Shown: positions 16,456 through 23,949 of the stretch, in pieces
How the letters are laid out: each line of letters starts with the position of its first letter
How positions within the stretch are numbered: the first letter of the stretch is position 1
Assembly: GCF_947497695.1 (NCBI RefSeq)
Contig: NZ_CANMHM010000002.1
Span: 401,387 to 465,386, forward strand
DNA length: 64,000 nt
Direction: 5' to 3'
Source of the DNA: an uncultured Polaribacter sp.
GTDB lineage: Bacteria > Bacteroidota > Bacteroidia > Flavobacteriales > Flavobacteriaceae
Translations under genes and position numbers: made by a program
Notes under the pieces: generated by a model
The model's database searches: none
Seen by the model: only the letters and a program-made list of their open reading frames with translations
What the model was told of the DNA's origin: nothing

Positions 16456-17138
16456 AAAGGTTCGTTGTAATTTTTATTTTTACTGGTCTTTAGGTTGTCT
16501 TGATTTTGGCTAACTGATTTATTCGTTTCTTTATTTTTTATTTCTTCAGCTTTTATCATCCAGTTTTTAGCTGTTGCTTGCCAATTGACAATTATTGTTT
16601 TGCCGCCAACTTTCCAACCAATACCCTGGTAATGATTAAAGAATTTTTGTGCTTCAATTATTGGCCATTTTTCTTTTTTAAAAAAATCAATAACTATTTT
16701 TTCATTTTTGGGCTGGTCAAGTTTATTAATGTTTTTATTGTTTCTATTAGTTTGTATATGTTTATTAATAGATACCAGTGCTTGTCCACTGCTTGTCTCG
16801 ATATTGGTATTGTTGTGTACCAGAGCTTGTCCAGTACTTGTCTCGAATTTGAACATCTTAATTTTACTTCCTTTATAAGGGTTATGTGATGGATAATAAA
16901 TTATATATTTCCAATGACTTAATTCTTTAATACACTTGTGATAGGTAGATTTTGAACCTATTTTAGAAAAACGCATTACCTCTTCACGATTTATATAGAA
17001 TTCTTCTAAAAACCGATTGTTATTCCAAATTTGAAATAATGCTACATACAGGCTAATGTGTGTCGGATTTAAACGATTGTCTTTTGAGAATTGAAAGAAT
17101 ACACCTTTAAGGTGTTTTATAAAATTTACGTTTTGCAT
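16452..17138 (-). CDS. Winged-helix protein of mobile-element type, possible replication initiator
   Basis: 228 residues from the ATG at 17138; 13 more codons are open upstream. Residues 10-95 look like a winged-helix domain (LNPTHISLYVALFQIWNNN, then SKSTYHKCIKELSHWKYI). The middle holds a degenerate tandem repeat, ETSTGQALV and ETSSGQALV, followed by a charged linker. The C-terminus has an alpha-helical segment with a W-rich core (GWKVGGKTIIVNWQATAKNW). It is translationally coupled to the DnaC-like ATPase, a replication-module arrangement. The function is inferred. Confidence 0.65.
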   Translation of the reverse strand: MQNVNFIKHLKGVFFQFSKDNRLNPTHISLYVALFQIWNNNRFLEEFYINREEVMRFSKIGSKSTYHKCIKELSHWKYIIYYPSHNPYKGSKIKMFKFETSTGQALVHNNTNIETSSGQALVSINKHIQTNRNNKNINKLDQPKNEKIVIDFFKKEKWPIIEAQKFFNHYQGIGWKVGGKTIIVNWQATAKNWMIKAEEIKNKETNKSVSQNQDNLKTSKNKNYNEPL

Positions 17139-17230
17139 AAAGTAAGATTTCTCGATAACTGCGTTACATACTTTCAATGAAAATGTATTTTCATCTACAG
17201 CAATGCTCGAAATGACAGGATATTTTAACT

Positions 17231-17509
17231 TTAGAATTTATTATGAATGCGATTTTCTTCTAAAACTTTTACAATTTCTTCATAATCATAGTAAATTACA
17301 CCACCTACTTTAGAATAGGGAAGTGTACCATTAATTCTTAAATTTTGTAAAGTACCTGGAGAAATACTTAATAAATCTCTAACTTCTGGAGATTTCAGCC
17401 ATTTTTTTGGTGCAAAGCTAGATTGATGATTAATCATTGCTTTGATGTCTTCTAATAATTCTTCTTTGAACTCTCTTAAATCTTCTGTGGTAATAATTGA
17501 TGTTGGCAT
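17231..17509 (-). CDS. Excisionase-like helix-turn-helix protein
   Basis: A 92-residue protein with a coiled N-terminal helix. A MerR/excisionase-type winged HTH (HTH_17) follows: KSPEVRDLLSISPGTLQNLR, then the wing LPYSKVGGVIYYDYEEIVKVL. In CTnDOT-type elements such proteins control excision and transfer operons and are activated through RteC. Here rteC lies 270 bp upstream in the same direction, and a 17-bp palindrome lies 126 bp before this start. Confidence 0.85.
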   Translation of the reverse strand: MPTSIITTEDLREFKEELLEDIKAMINHQSSFAPKKWLKSPEVRDLLSISPGTLQNLRINGTLPYSKVGGVIYYDYEEIVKVLEENRIHNKF

Positions 17510-17634
17510 TTGAAAACGGTTTTAATGAAAGAAGAAGCTGTTGATTTACCCCCATTAAAAAAAACAACTCCTTCTTTCTGATTTGACTTTCGTTTGCAAA
17601 TATGTGCTGAATTATTAAGTTTTACACACAAGCT

Positions 17635-17651
17635 ACACCCAACTTGGGTGT
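17635..17651. promoter_or_regulatory. Palindromic operator, candidate RteC site 1
   Basis: ACACCCAACTTGGGTGT, a 17-bp palindrome with a single central base, located 126 bp upstream of the excisionase-like gene. The same core recurs at 17761-17775. In CTnDOT, RteC binds an inverted repeat upstream of the excision operon promoter, so this is a natural candidate. Confidence 0.65.
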
Positions 17652-17723
17652 TTTTACTCACTCATTATTAATGTGTTATAATGATTTATTTTAGTTTTTT
17701 GATTTTTAAATTAGCATAACAAA

Positions 17724-17757
17724 AAAGTGCAAATTATATGAAAATAATTTGCACTTT
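17724..17757 (-). terminator. Terminator of rteC
   Basis: AAAGTGCAAATTAT and ATAATTTGCACTTT form a perfect 14-bp stem with a 6-nt loop. The minus strand continues into a T run. It lies 21 bp after the rteC stop codon. Confidence 0.8.
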
Positions 17758-17760
17758 AAA

Positions 17761-17775
17761 ACACCCAAGTTGGGT
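17761..17775. promoter_or_regulatory. Palindromic operator, candidate RteC site 2
   Basis: ACACCCAAGTTGGGT has the same core as 17635-17651 in the other orientation, placed 3 bp after the rteC stop codon. The two sites flank the rteC terminator, 125 bp apart centre to centre. Confidence 0.5.
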
Positions 17776-17777
17776 AA

Positions 17778-18623
17778 TTATTCTTCTGACTCTATCATTT
17801 TTTTTAAAAGCGATTCTCTTATTTTATCTATAAATTTTGTTTGGTTTATTTTTCTTGATTTTATTTCTAAAAATGTTCTGTAATAATCGCCTAATTCAAT
17901 ATTAAACATCTGCTCACAAACCGATGCCAATTCTTTGATATCTGCTGTACCACTATTAATTGCTCCTGAACTATGTAGTGCATAAATCAATTCTATTAGA
18001 TCTGTTTTGTTACCAGTCCAGAATAATTTTGATTGTTTCTTAAAGGCTCCATAATTTGTTTCCATTGTACTATAATTTTCAAGTTTATCTATTTCTATTT
18101 TTAAATAGATGATTAACATATCATAAGCAAGTATTGTTGCAACAGAAGAATCGTGACTTGTTGAAAACGTATCATCAGTAAAAAAAGAAAGTGAATCTGG
18201 AAATAATCTTAAATCTACTTTACCTCTCATAAAATATTCTTCATCGAGAAATTTAGCACCTCTTCTAAAATAATGATAAAACTCTAAATTATCATTAAAA
18301 TAATTTTGCAGTTTATCAATATGATTATTAAAGTATTTAATTTGTGATTTATTACTACTTCGTGGTCTTTTACTTTCTATATTAAATAATTTTACATAAT
18401 AAATTAATTTGCTAAAAACATAAGGTTTAGAATTTTTAAAAAAATGAATTTCTTCACTTTTAGAAATCGTTCTGATTTTAAGAAACAAATTTTTTATTTG
18501 ACCTAAAACTCGTTTCGTAATTCTTATACCTTCTTCTGCTCTTTCAATTGCACCTTCAATTTCTTTTTCTAAAAACTCTAAATTGTGATCTAATTCTTTA
18601 ATAATTTTTTCAATCTTTTTCAA
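17778..18623 (-). CDS. rteC: RteC-family regulator of element excision
   Basis: A 281-residue protein with an N-terminal coiled-coil helix rich in Glu (LEFLEKEIEGAIERAEEGI) and the RteC landmarks: FFKNSKPYVFSKLIYYV, FYHYFRRGAKFLDEEYF, and the C-terminal WTGNKTDLIELIYALHSSGA winged-helix region. RteC activates excision genes in CTnDOT. The start is a TTG at 18623: an in-frame TGA two codons upstream rules out a longer N-terminus, and a nearby ATG is out of frame. It lies upstream of the excisionase-like gene. Confidence 0.88.
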   Translation of the reverse strand: MKKIEKIIKELDHNLEFLEKEIEGAIERAEEGIRITKRVLGQIKNLFLKIRTISKSEEIHFFKNSKPYVFSKLIYYVKLFNIESKRPRSSNKSQIKYFNNHIDKLQNYFNDNLEFYHYFRRGAKFLDEEYFMRGKVDLRLFPDSLSFFTDDTFSTSHDSSVATILAYDMLIIYLKIEIDKLENYSTMETNYGAFKKQSKLFWTGNKTDLIELIYALHSSGAINSGTADIKELASVCEQMFNIELGDYYRTFLEIKSRKINQTKFIDKIRESLLKKMIESEE

Positions 18624-18681
18624 TTTTCATAATCTGGAGGAAATCATCTTATAGCAAAAATGATTTTTGTTACTATTCTAT

Positions 18682-19080
18682 TTATTGGTTCATTTCCATA
18701 GTATGGTCATATTTACAACAACCAGGTAAATTATCATAAGCATCTAAATCTCCTATCGCTTTTTCTGTATCATAACCAGAAGCTGCAATTGCTTTATGAA
18801 TAGCCATTTCATTAGTTTTACTTTCATCAAAAGAAACAGCAATTTTCTTTTTATCTACATCCCAATCTGCAGTTGCAACACCTTCAACATTGTTTGCTGC
18901 TTTTTCTATGGTACTTTTACACATACCACAGTTTCCTCTTACACCAAAAGAAATTTCTGTTGTTGCCACTTCTTTAGAAACTTCAGTTTTGTTGGTGTTT
19001 GTTTCTTTTTTACCTTCGTTTTTACAGCTTGCGAATACTGTTGCTGCAATAATTACTGCACTTAAAATTACTTTTTTCAT
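18682..19080 (-). CDS. Periplasmic HMA-domain lipoprotein, metal chaperone
   Basis: A 132-residue protein with a lipoprotein signal (ATVFASC). An HMA ferredoxin-like domain carries GNCGMCKST (CxxC) at about 50-58, and the tail has extra Cys, His and Met (PGCCKYDHTMEM). It probably binds Cu(I)/Ag(I) in the periplasm and hands it to the efflux adaptor encoded just upstream. It is the last gene of the copper-type cluster, and the rteC gene follows. Confidence 0.82.
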   Translation of the reverse strand: MKKVILSAVIIAATVFASCKNEGKKETNTNKTEVSKEVATTEISFGVRGNCGMCKSTIEKAANNVEGVATADWDVDKKKIAVSFDESKTNEMAIHKAIAASGYDTEKAIGDLDAYDNLPGCCKYDHTMEMNQ

Positions 19081-19111
19081 TTGTTTAAAATTTAATTATT
19101 AATTTGTTTTA

Positions 19112-20878
19112 TTATTCTATTACTTGTTTTACTTCACCACAGGTTAACATTTTATCACCATAATAAGGATTTATTACTTTATCTTCTTTACTTAACCAAT
19201 ACGCACCCTTGTTACTGTTTGCCATTGGGCAGAATTCTACAAACACTTTTGTGTTGATTCCGAATATTTGAATTGCTTTTATTAAGTTTAAAGACAAATT
19301 TTTAAAATGACTTCTTTGTTCTTCAATATTTGATGCTTTAGAAATTGATGTTGTATAAATATTTATTTCTTTTACTAAAGACATCCAATCTGTATGAATT
19401 TTATTATCTTTTAGTAATTTCATATCTACTTTAGATATGTTTTCTAATATCATTTTTGATGCTAAAATTGATTTATTAGTTTCTTCTTTAACCAAAGCAT
19501 CTTTTAATTTTATATACTCATTAAAAACTGTTTTTAATTGATTTTGAAAATCTTCTGACACTTCTACTCTCTCGTTTTTATTGAAATTGTTTGTTATTGA
19601 TGAAGTATTCTTTTCCATACCAAGATGATTTTCGTGACCTGTCATTGCTTCACCACCTTTTTTATTCATCATAGATTTTTTGCCTTGCAATTGAGCTGCT
19701 GCATCAACCGTAAAAGTTCCATTAGTTACAATTTCATCTTCATTTTTTAAACCTTTTAAAACTTCGTATTTATCGCCAATTCTATTGCCTAATGTAATTT
19801 CGCGCATTTCAAAAACAGGAGCATTCTCATTTGTTTTTACATAAACAACAGAGCGTTTTCCTGTCCATAAAACTGCTGATGCTGGTATAGAAATAATTGC
19901 TCCTTTATCGGAATTGATTCCTTTAATTTTTCCTTCAACAAACATTCCTGGTTTTAATAGGTTGTTTCTATTATTAAGTACAACTCTTAATTTTACGGTT
20001 CTTGTTTTTGTATCTAATACAGGATCTATAAAATCTACTTTTGCATTAATTACTTTATTGGTATTTGTTGTTATAGAAATTTCTTGACCTTTTTTAAACA
20101 AACTAATCTGATTTTCATACACATCAAAATTTGCCCAAAGAGTGTTAAAGTTTGCTATTTTAAATAAAGGTTGCCCTTGTTTTACAGACGCTCCTTCTGC
20201 TACTAATTTTTCTGAAACTGTACCAGAAACAGTTGCATACACAGGAAAGTTTTCTTTTACTTTACCTGATGTCTCAATTTGATTAATTTGAGTTTCTGAA
20301 AGTTTCCATAATTTCAATTTGTTACGAACAGCTTTGTATAATGCTGGTTGTGTTTCTTTTAAAGATGAAGCTGTAATTAATTCTTGTTGTGCAGCAAATA
20401 ATTCTGGTGAATAAATAGTTGCTAATAGTTGCCCTTTATTAACCTTTACACCTGTAGAATTGATGTTTAAACGTTCTATTCTACCAGAGAAATAACTTAC
20501 TTGTATAGCATTTTCTTCTTCATTTTCTACAATTTTTCCTGATAATATAATTCCATTATTTTCTACTTTATCATTACCAACAATAGACGTTTGAATATTT
20601 GCTAAAGCCATTGCATTTTCTGTCAGTTTAAATTCGTCTGCCATTAAACCATCTGAACTATTTTCTGCAGGAATTAAATCCATACCACAAATTGGGCAAT
20701 CACCAGGTTCTGGTTGCATAATTTGAGGATGCATAGAACACGTCCACATTTGACTTTTTGTAGAAACTTCATTGTGATTGTGAGTTGTCTTATCAGAAGA
20801 ATTTCCGAAGAAAAAATAGCCCAACAACACACCGAAAGCAAGTATTCCCAAATAGATTGCTATATTTTTATTTTTCAT
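19112..20878 (-). CDS. CusB-like RND periplasmic adaptor with added metal-binding domains
   Basis: A 588-residue membrane fusion protein: N-terminal membrane anchor, a heavy-metal-binding domain (WTCSMHPQIMQ, CPICGMDLIP, about 44-68), the HlyD-type barrel-sandwich core (about 100-400), and a C-terminal DUF3347-like helical domain ending with a Cys/Met-rich stretch (FVEFCPMANSNKGAYWL). It should link the inner-membrane RND pump (23946-27674) to the TolC-type channel for Cu/Ag export. Its start overlaps the DUF305 gene by 11 bp. Confidence 0.88.
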   Translation of the reverse strand: MKNKNIAIYLGILAFGVLLGYFFFGNSSDKTTHNHNEVSTKSQMWTCSMHPQIMQPEPGDCPICGMDLIPAENSSDGLMADEFKLTENAMALANIQTSIVGNDKVENNGIILSGKIVENEEENAIQVSYFSGRIERLNINSTGVKVNKGQLLATIYSPELFAAQQELITASSLKETQPALYKAVRNKLKLWKLSETQINQIETSGKVKENFPVYATVSGTVSEKLVAEGASVKQGQPLFKIANFNTLWANFDVYENQISLFKKGQEISITTNTNKVINAKVDFIDPVLDTKTRTVKLRVVLNNRNNLLKPGMFVEGKIKGINSDKGAIISIPASAVLWTGKRSVVYVKTNENAPVFEMREITLGNRIGDKYEVLKGLKNEDEIVTNGTFTVDAAAQLQGKKSMMNKKGGEAMTGHENHLGMEKNTSSITNNFNKNERVEVSEDFQNQLKTVFNEYIKLKDALVKEETNKSILASKMILENISKVDMKLLKDNKIHTDWMSLVKEINIYTTSISKASNIEEQRSHFKNLSLNLIKAIQIFGINTKVFVEFCPMANSNKGAYWLSKEDKVINPYYGDKMLTCGEVKQVIE

Positions 20879-21359
20879 TTTCTAAACGTTTTATCATCGC
20901 TTTCATTTCTTCAATTTCTCTTTTCTGCGCTTTAATAATATCTTCTGCCAATTTTTTAACTTCTGGGTCTTTAATATCAGCTCTTCCACTTGTAAGGATT
21001 GCAATTGAATGATGTGGAATCATAGCTTTCATCCAAAGAATGTCGCCAACTGTAGATTTTTGTTCACGAACCAAACCTAATGAACCTGCAAAAAGAACAA
21101 AACTTCCAATAAGAATTGCAATGTTTTTTTTCTTATTCTCATACATATTTCTCATAAAAAACCACATAATTACTGCCATTGTAGAAGTACCTAAACAAAC
21201 CATATAAAAGCGTGTTAGACTAAAATATACGTGGTCAAATTCATAGGTATTTAAATACATAGTTATGTACATCGCTATAAAAGATAAACCTAACATTAAA
21301 AAGAATTTGGTGTAATTGCTCATACTTTTATTATTGTTTTTGTGTTCATTTGAATTCAT
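20868..21359 (-). CDS. DUF305 membrane protein
   Basis: A 163-residue protein with three transmembrane helices, followed by the DUF305 core WMKAMIPHHSIAI and a long charged helix (EDIIKAQKREIEEMKAMIKR). The HH pair and Met residues are typical of DUF305, a family that often accompanies copper resistance genes and may bind metal. It overlaps the downstream adaptor gene by 11 bp. Confidence 0.82.
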   Translation of the reverse strand: MNSNEHKNNNKSMSNYTKFFLMLGLSFIAMYITMYLNTYEFDHVYFSLTRFYMVCLGTSTMAVIMWFFMRNMYENKKKNIAILIGSFVLFAGSLGLVREQKSTVGDILWMKAMIPHHSIAILTSGRADIKDPEVKKLAEDIIKAQKREIEEMKAMIKRLENEK

Positions 21360-21371
21360 AATTTTTCTATT

Positions 21372-22097
21372 TTAAATTGTTAACATTAATATTGCCATAA
21401 CTATCATAATGGTATTTTCTATAAACGTAGCCTCTGTCATTGGTAACTTTAAAGCAGTACCAAGACAAGCGCATCTAATTGCTTTTTTGTCTAAAAGTGT
21501 TTTTGTAACTCCAATTGTAGTAACACCTAAAATAACCAGTGTAATTATTAGGGCTATAGTTATTTCAAAACGCATTAAAAACATTAGACCTAATGCAGTT
21601 TCTATAAAGGGATAAATTTTAGCATAAATAGGAACTCTTTTTGCCAAAGGATCATACATTCTAAATGAATCTGGAAATCCTTTTAAATCTAACATTTTAA
21701 AAAAGCTAAATACAATGTAGAATAAACCCATAAAATCGAGCATAAAACTACTCCAATTCCAGTTTTTGTAATTCAATAAAATGCCTGCAGTTGTAATATA
21801 AAAGATGATTAGAAATAATGGTTTTAATTGCTGGAATTTTGATTTTTCAAATTCTTCACCAAAATCTACTGCTGGTATTTCTTTCTTTTCTTCTTTTTTT
21901 TCTGAAAGTGTATATTTTTCTGGTAAAGCATCTTTTAAAACTTTGGTTTCTATATGTTTTTCCATTGTAACTTCTGCTTCACCTCTTTCGAGATTTACAG
22001 AAACATTGGTAACATTATTTATAATTCCTAAATATTTTTCTACGGAAGCTTTGCAATTTCCACAAGTCATTCCTGTAATATTATACGTGTGTTTCAT
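21372..22097 (-). CDS. HMA domain fused to a MauE/DoxX-like membrane protein
   Basis: A 241-residue protein with an N-terminal HMA domain (ITGMTCGNCKASVEKYL, CxxC), a charged linker (about 75-90), then four or five transmembrane helices with the MauE-type motif AIRCACLGTALKLP. The membrane part resembles MauE/DoxX proteins linked to redox and metal handling. It probably receives metal from the cytoplasm or transfers electrons to periplasmic partners. It starts 74 bp after the AraC-type gene and runs into the DUF305 gene 12 bp later. Confidence 0.82.
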   Translation of the reverse strand: MKHTYNITGMTCGNCKASVEKYLGIINNVTNVSVNLERGEAEVTMEKHIETKVLKDALPEKYTLSEKKEEKKEIPAVDFGEEFEKSKFQQLKPLFLIIFYITTAGILLNYKNWNWSSFMLDFMGLFYIVFSFFKMLDLKGFPDSFRMYDPLAKRVPIYAKIYPFIETALGLMFLMRFEITIALIITLVILGVTTIGVTKTLLDKKAIRCACLGTALKLPMTEATFIENTIMIVMAILMLTI

Positions 22098-22171
22098 TAT
22101 TAAATATTTTAAATTAATCTGTAAAATTACAATGAGCTTTTCTAATTTACTTTTCTAATTATGGATCATAT

Positions 22172-22726
22172 TTATACAATTTTGTCTAAAGACTTTCTAT
22201 TCCATATCTCTGATTTTTTATAATCTGTCATTGTAATACCTGTATTATTTTTAAATTGTTTTGCTAAATGACTGCTATTATTATAGTTTAAACTGTACGC
22301 TATTTCTGTAAAGTTTAAGTCATTTAGTTGGATGTGTTCTTTTACTTTTTCAATTTTGAGACTTATAAAATATTTCTCAAGTGTTATGCCTTCAGATTTA
22401 CTAAAAGACTTGCTTAAAAAAGAATATGTTTTACCTAATTCGTTTGCTAATTCAGAAAGTATATAGTCTGTATCACTTTTATCAATATGTTTAATTAGTG
22501 CTATTTTAATTTTTTCTATCAAAGCTTTTGATGTCTCTTTAATAATTTCGAAACCTTCCTTTTTTAATGCCTTTTCAAGTTTTTCAAAATTATTATTGTC
22601 ATTTTCTTTTATCTCAACTTTACCAAGTTCTATAGACAAGATCTGAAAACCTAAATTATTAAATAACTGATGAACAACTGTTTTACATCTGTTACAAACC
22701 ATATTTTTTATATTTAGTGTTTGCAT
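22172..22726 (-). CDS. AraC-family regulator with an HMA-like metal-sensing N-terminus
   Basis: A 184-residue protein. Residues 1-65 are an HMA-like fold with the metal-binding MVCNRC (Cys11, Cys14). Residues 85-184 are an AraC-type double HTH (FSKSEGITLEKYFISLKIEK, then NFTEIAYSLNYNNSSHLAKQ). The architecture suggests direct Cu(I) or Ag(I) sensing by a transcription activator. It lies 5 bp after the TolC-type gene, in the middle of the Cus-like cluster it would control. DNA targets are unknown. Confidence 0.85.
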   Translation of the reverse strand: MQTLNIKNMVCNRCKTVVHQLFNNLGFQILSIELGKVEIKENDNNNFEKLEKALKKEGFEIIKETSKALIEKIKIALIKHIDKSDTDYILSELANELGKTYSFLSKSFSKSEGITLEKYFISLKIEKVKEHIQLNDLNFTEIAYSLNYNNSSHLAKQFKNNTGITMTDYKKSEIWNRKSLDKIV

Positions 22727-22731
22727 CTTTT

Positions 22732-23949
22732 TTAATTGGTTAGATAATTAATAATTGTGGTTTGTACGAAGTAAGATTTTATAGATTCAATTTGATTCAT
22801 TTCAAACTTCAATTGTAACTCTTGAATATCTAAAACATCATTAAAATCTATAGTACCAGTTTCGTAGTTTTTAATTAGAATTTCTTCTGCATTTTTAGCT
22901 TGTTTCAGATTTTTAGTTTGTGTTTTATAACTAATTCTTGCAGAAATGCGTTCATTTTTTGCTTTATCTAAAAACGTTTCTAATTTATTTTTTCGTTCTT
23001 GCTTCTGTGCTAAAACTTCTTCTTGCTGTAAGCTGTTTTGTTTGGTTTTTGATTTATAACTATTATTAAAAATAGGAATAGAAAGGGTTACCATTGGCAT
23101 CAAAATATCTTTACCATTATCACTAAAACTAATATTCGGACGTTCTATAACATTTATATAATCTAAACCAAAACCAATCATTGGAGCGCTTTCTTTCTGA
23201 TTTAATAATTCTGATTTTTCTATAGATTGATACAATCTATCGTACTTTAATAATTCTGGATGAACTGATAACTTATTAGTTTTGGTATCAAAATTTTCTG
23301 CAGGAAAATTCAAATCACTCACAACATTTATAAAAATCGATTTATCTCGATTCAATAACTTATTGAAGGTAGTTTGTTCAGCTAAATACTGTTGATTTAA
23401 AATTGCCAATAATTGCTCCATTTCATTTTGGCGCATTTGCAAACGCAATACATCTACCATAGATGCCTTATTAACTTCAACGGATGTTAATGCTAATGTT
23501 TCATAAGTTTCAAGCAGTTTTATATTTTCTTTTAAAACATTTTGCTTTGCTTTATTTGCATACAAATTATAATAGGATTGAGAAACTGAAGTAATTAGTT
23601 TTCGTTTGGCAATAACAATATCTTCATATTTAACCTTTGCCAAAGAAGAAACATAGCTTTCTCTGGAAGTAATTGTACCAAACCAAGGCAACATTTGTTT
23701 TACAGAAATTCTAAATCGTTGTGCTCCAGTTCTGGTTTCTGGTTCACTTACAAAATACCCAACACCAAATTCTGTATTTGGTAATGTATTTACTTCATTA
23801 ATTTTTTCTGAAGCAATATTATATTGCAATTCAAATTTTTGAATTGCTGGGTTATTTTTTAAAGCTTGCTCAATAAGTACATTTAATTCTTGTGCATTTG
23901 AAAAACCAAAAGCTAAAAAACTTATTAGTGTAAAAATTAAATTTTTCAT
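22732..23949 (-). CDS. TolC/CusC-family outer-membrane efflux protein
   Basis: 405 residues from the ATG at 23949, which gives a clean signal peptide (KNLIFTLISFLAFGFSNA). The start overlaps the stop of the RND pump as ATGA, so translation is coupled. The rest is the repeated long-helix/strand pattern of TolC channels. It should provide the exit duct for the Cus-like pump. A longer frame upstream exists but lies inside the pump gene. Confidence 0.88.
   Translation of the reverse strand: MKNLIFTLISFLAFGFSNAQELNVLIEQALKNNPAIQKFELQYNIASEKINEVNTLPNTEFGVGYFVSEPETRTGAQRFRISVKQMLPWFGTITSRESYVSSLAKVKYEDIVIAKRKLITSVSQSYYNLYANKAKQNVLKENIKLLETYETLALTSVEVNKASMVDVLRLQMRQNEMEQLLAILNQQYLAEQTTFNKLLNRDKSIFINVVSDLNFPAENFDTKTNKLSVHPELLKYDRLYQSIEKSELLNQKESAPMIGFGLDYINVIERPNISFSDNGKDILMPMVTLSIPIFNNSYKSKTKQNSLQQEEVLAQKQERKNKLETFLDKAKNERISARISYKTQTKNLKQAKNAEEILIKNYETGTIDFNDVLDIQELQLKFEMNQIESIKSYFVQTTIINYLTN

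Noticed and set aside
17476..17661. 61-residue minus-strand ORF upstream of the excisionase-like gene
   Set aside because: It runs through the operator palindrome and overlaps the real start; the composition is not protein-like.
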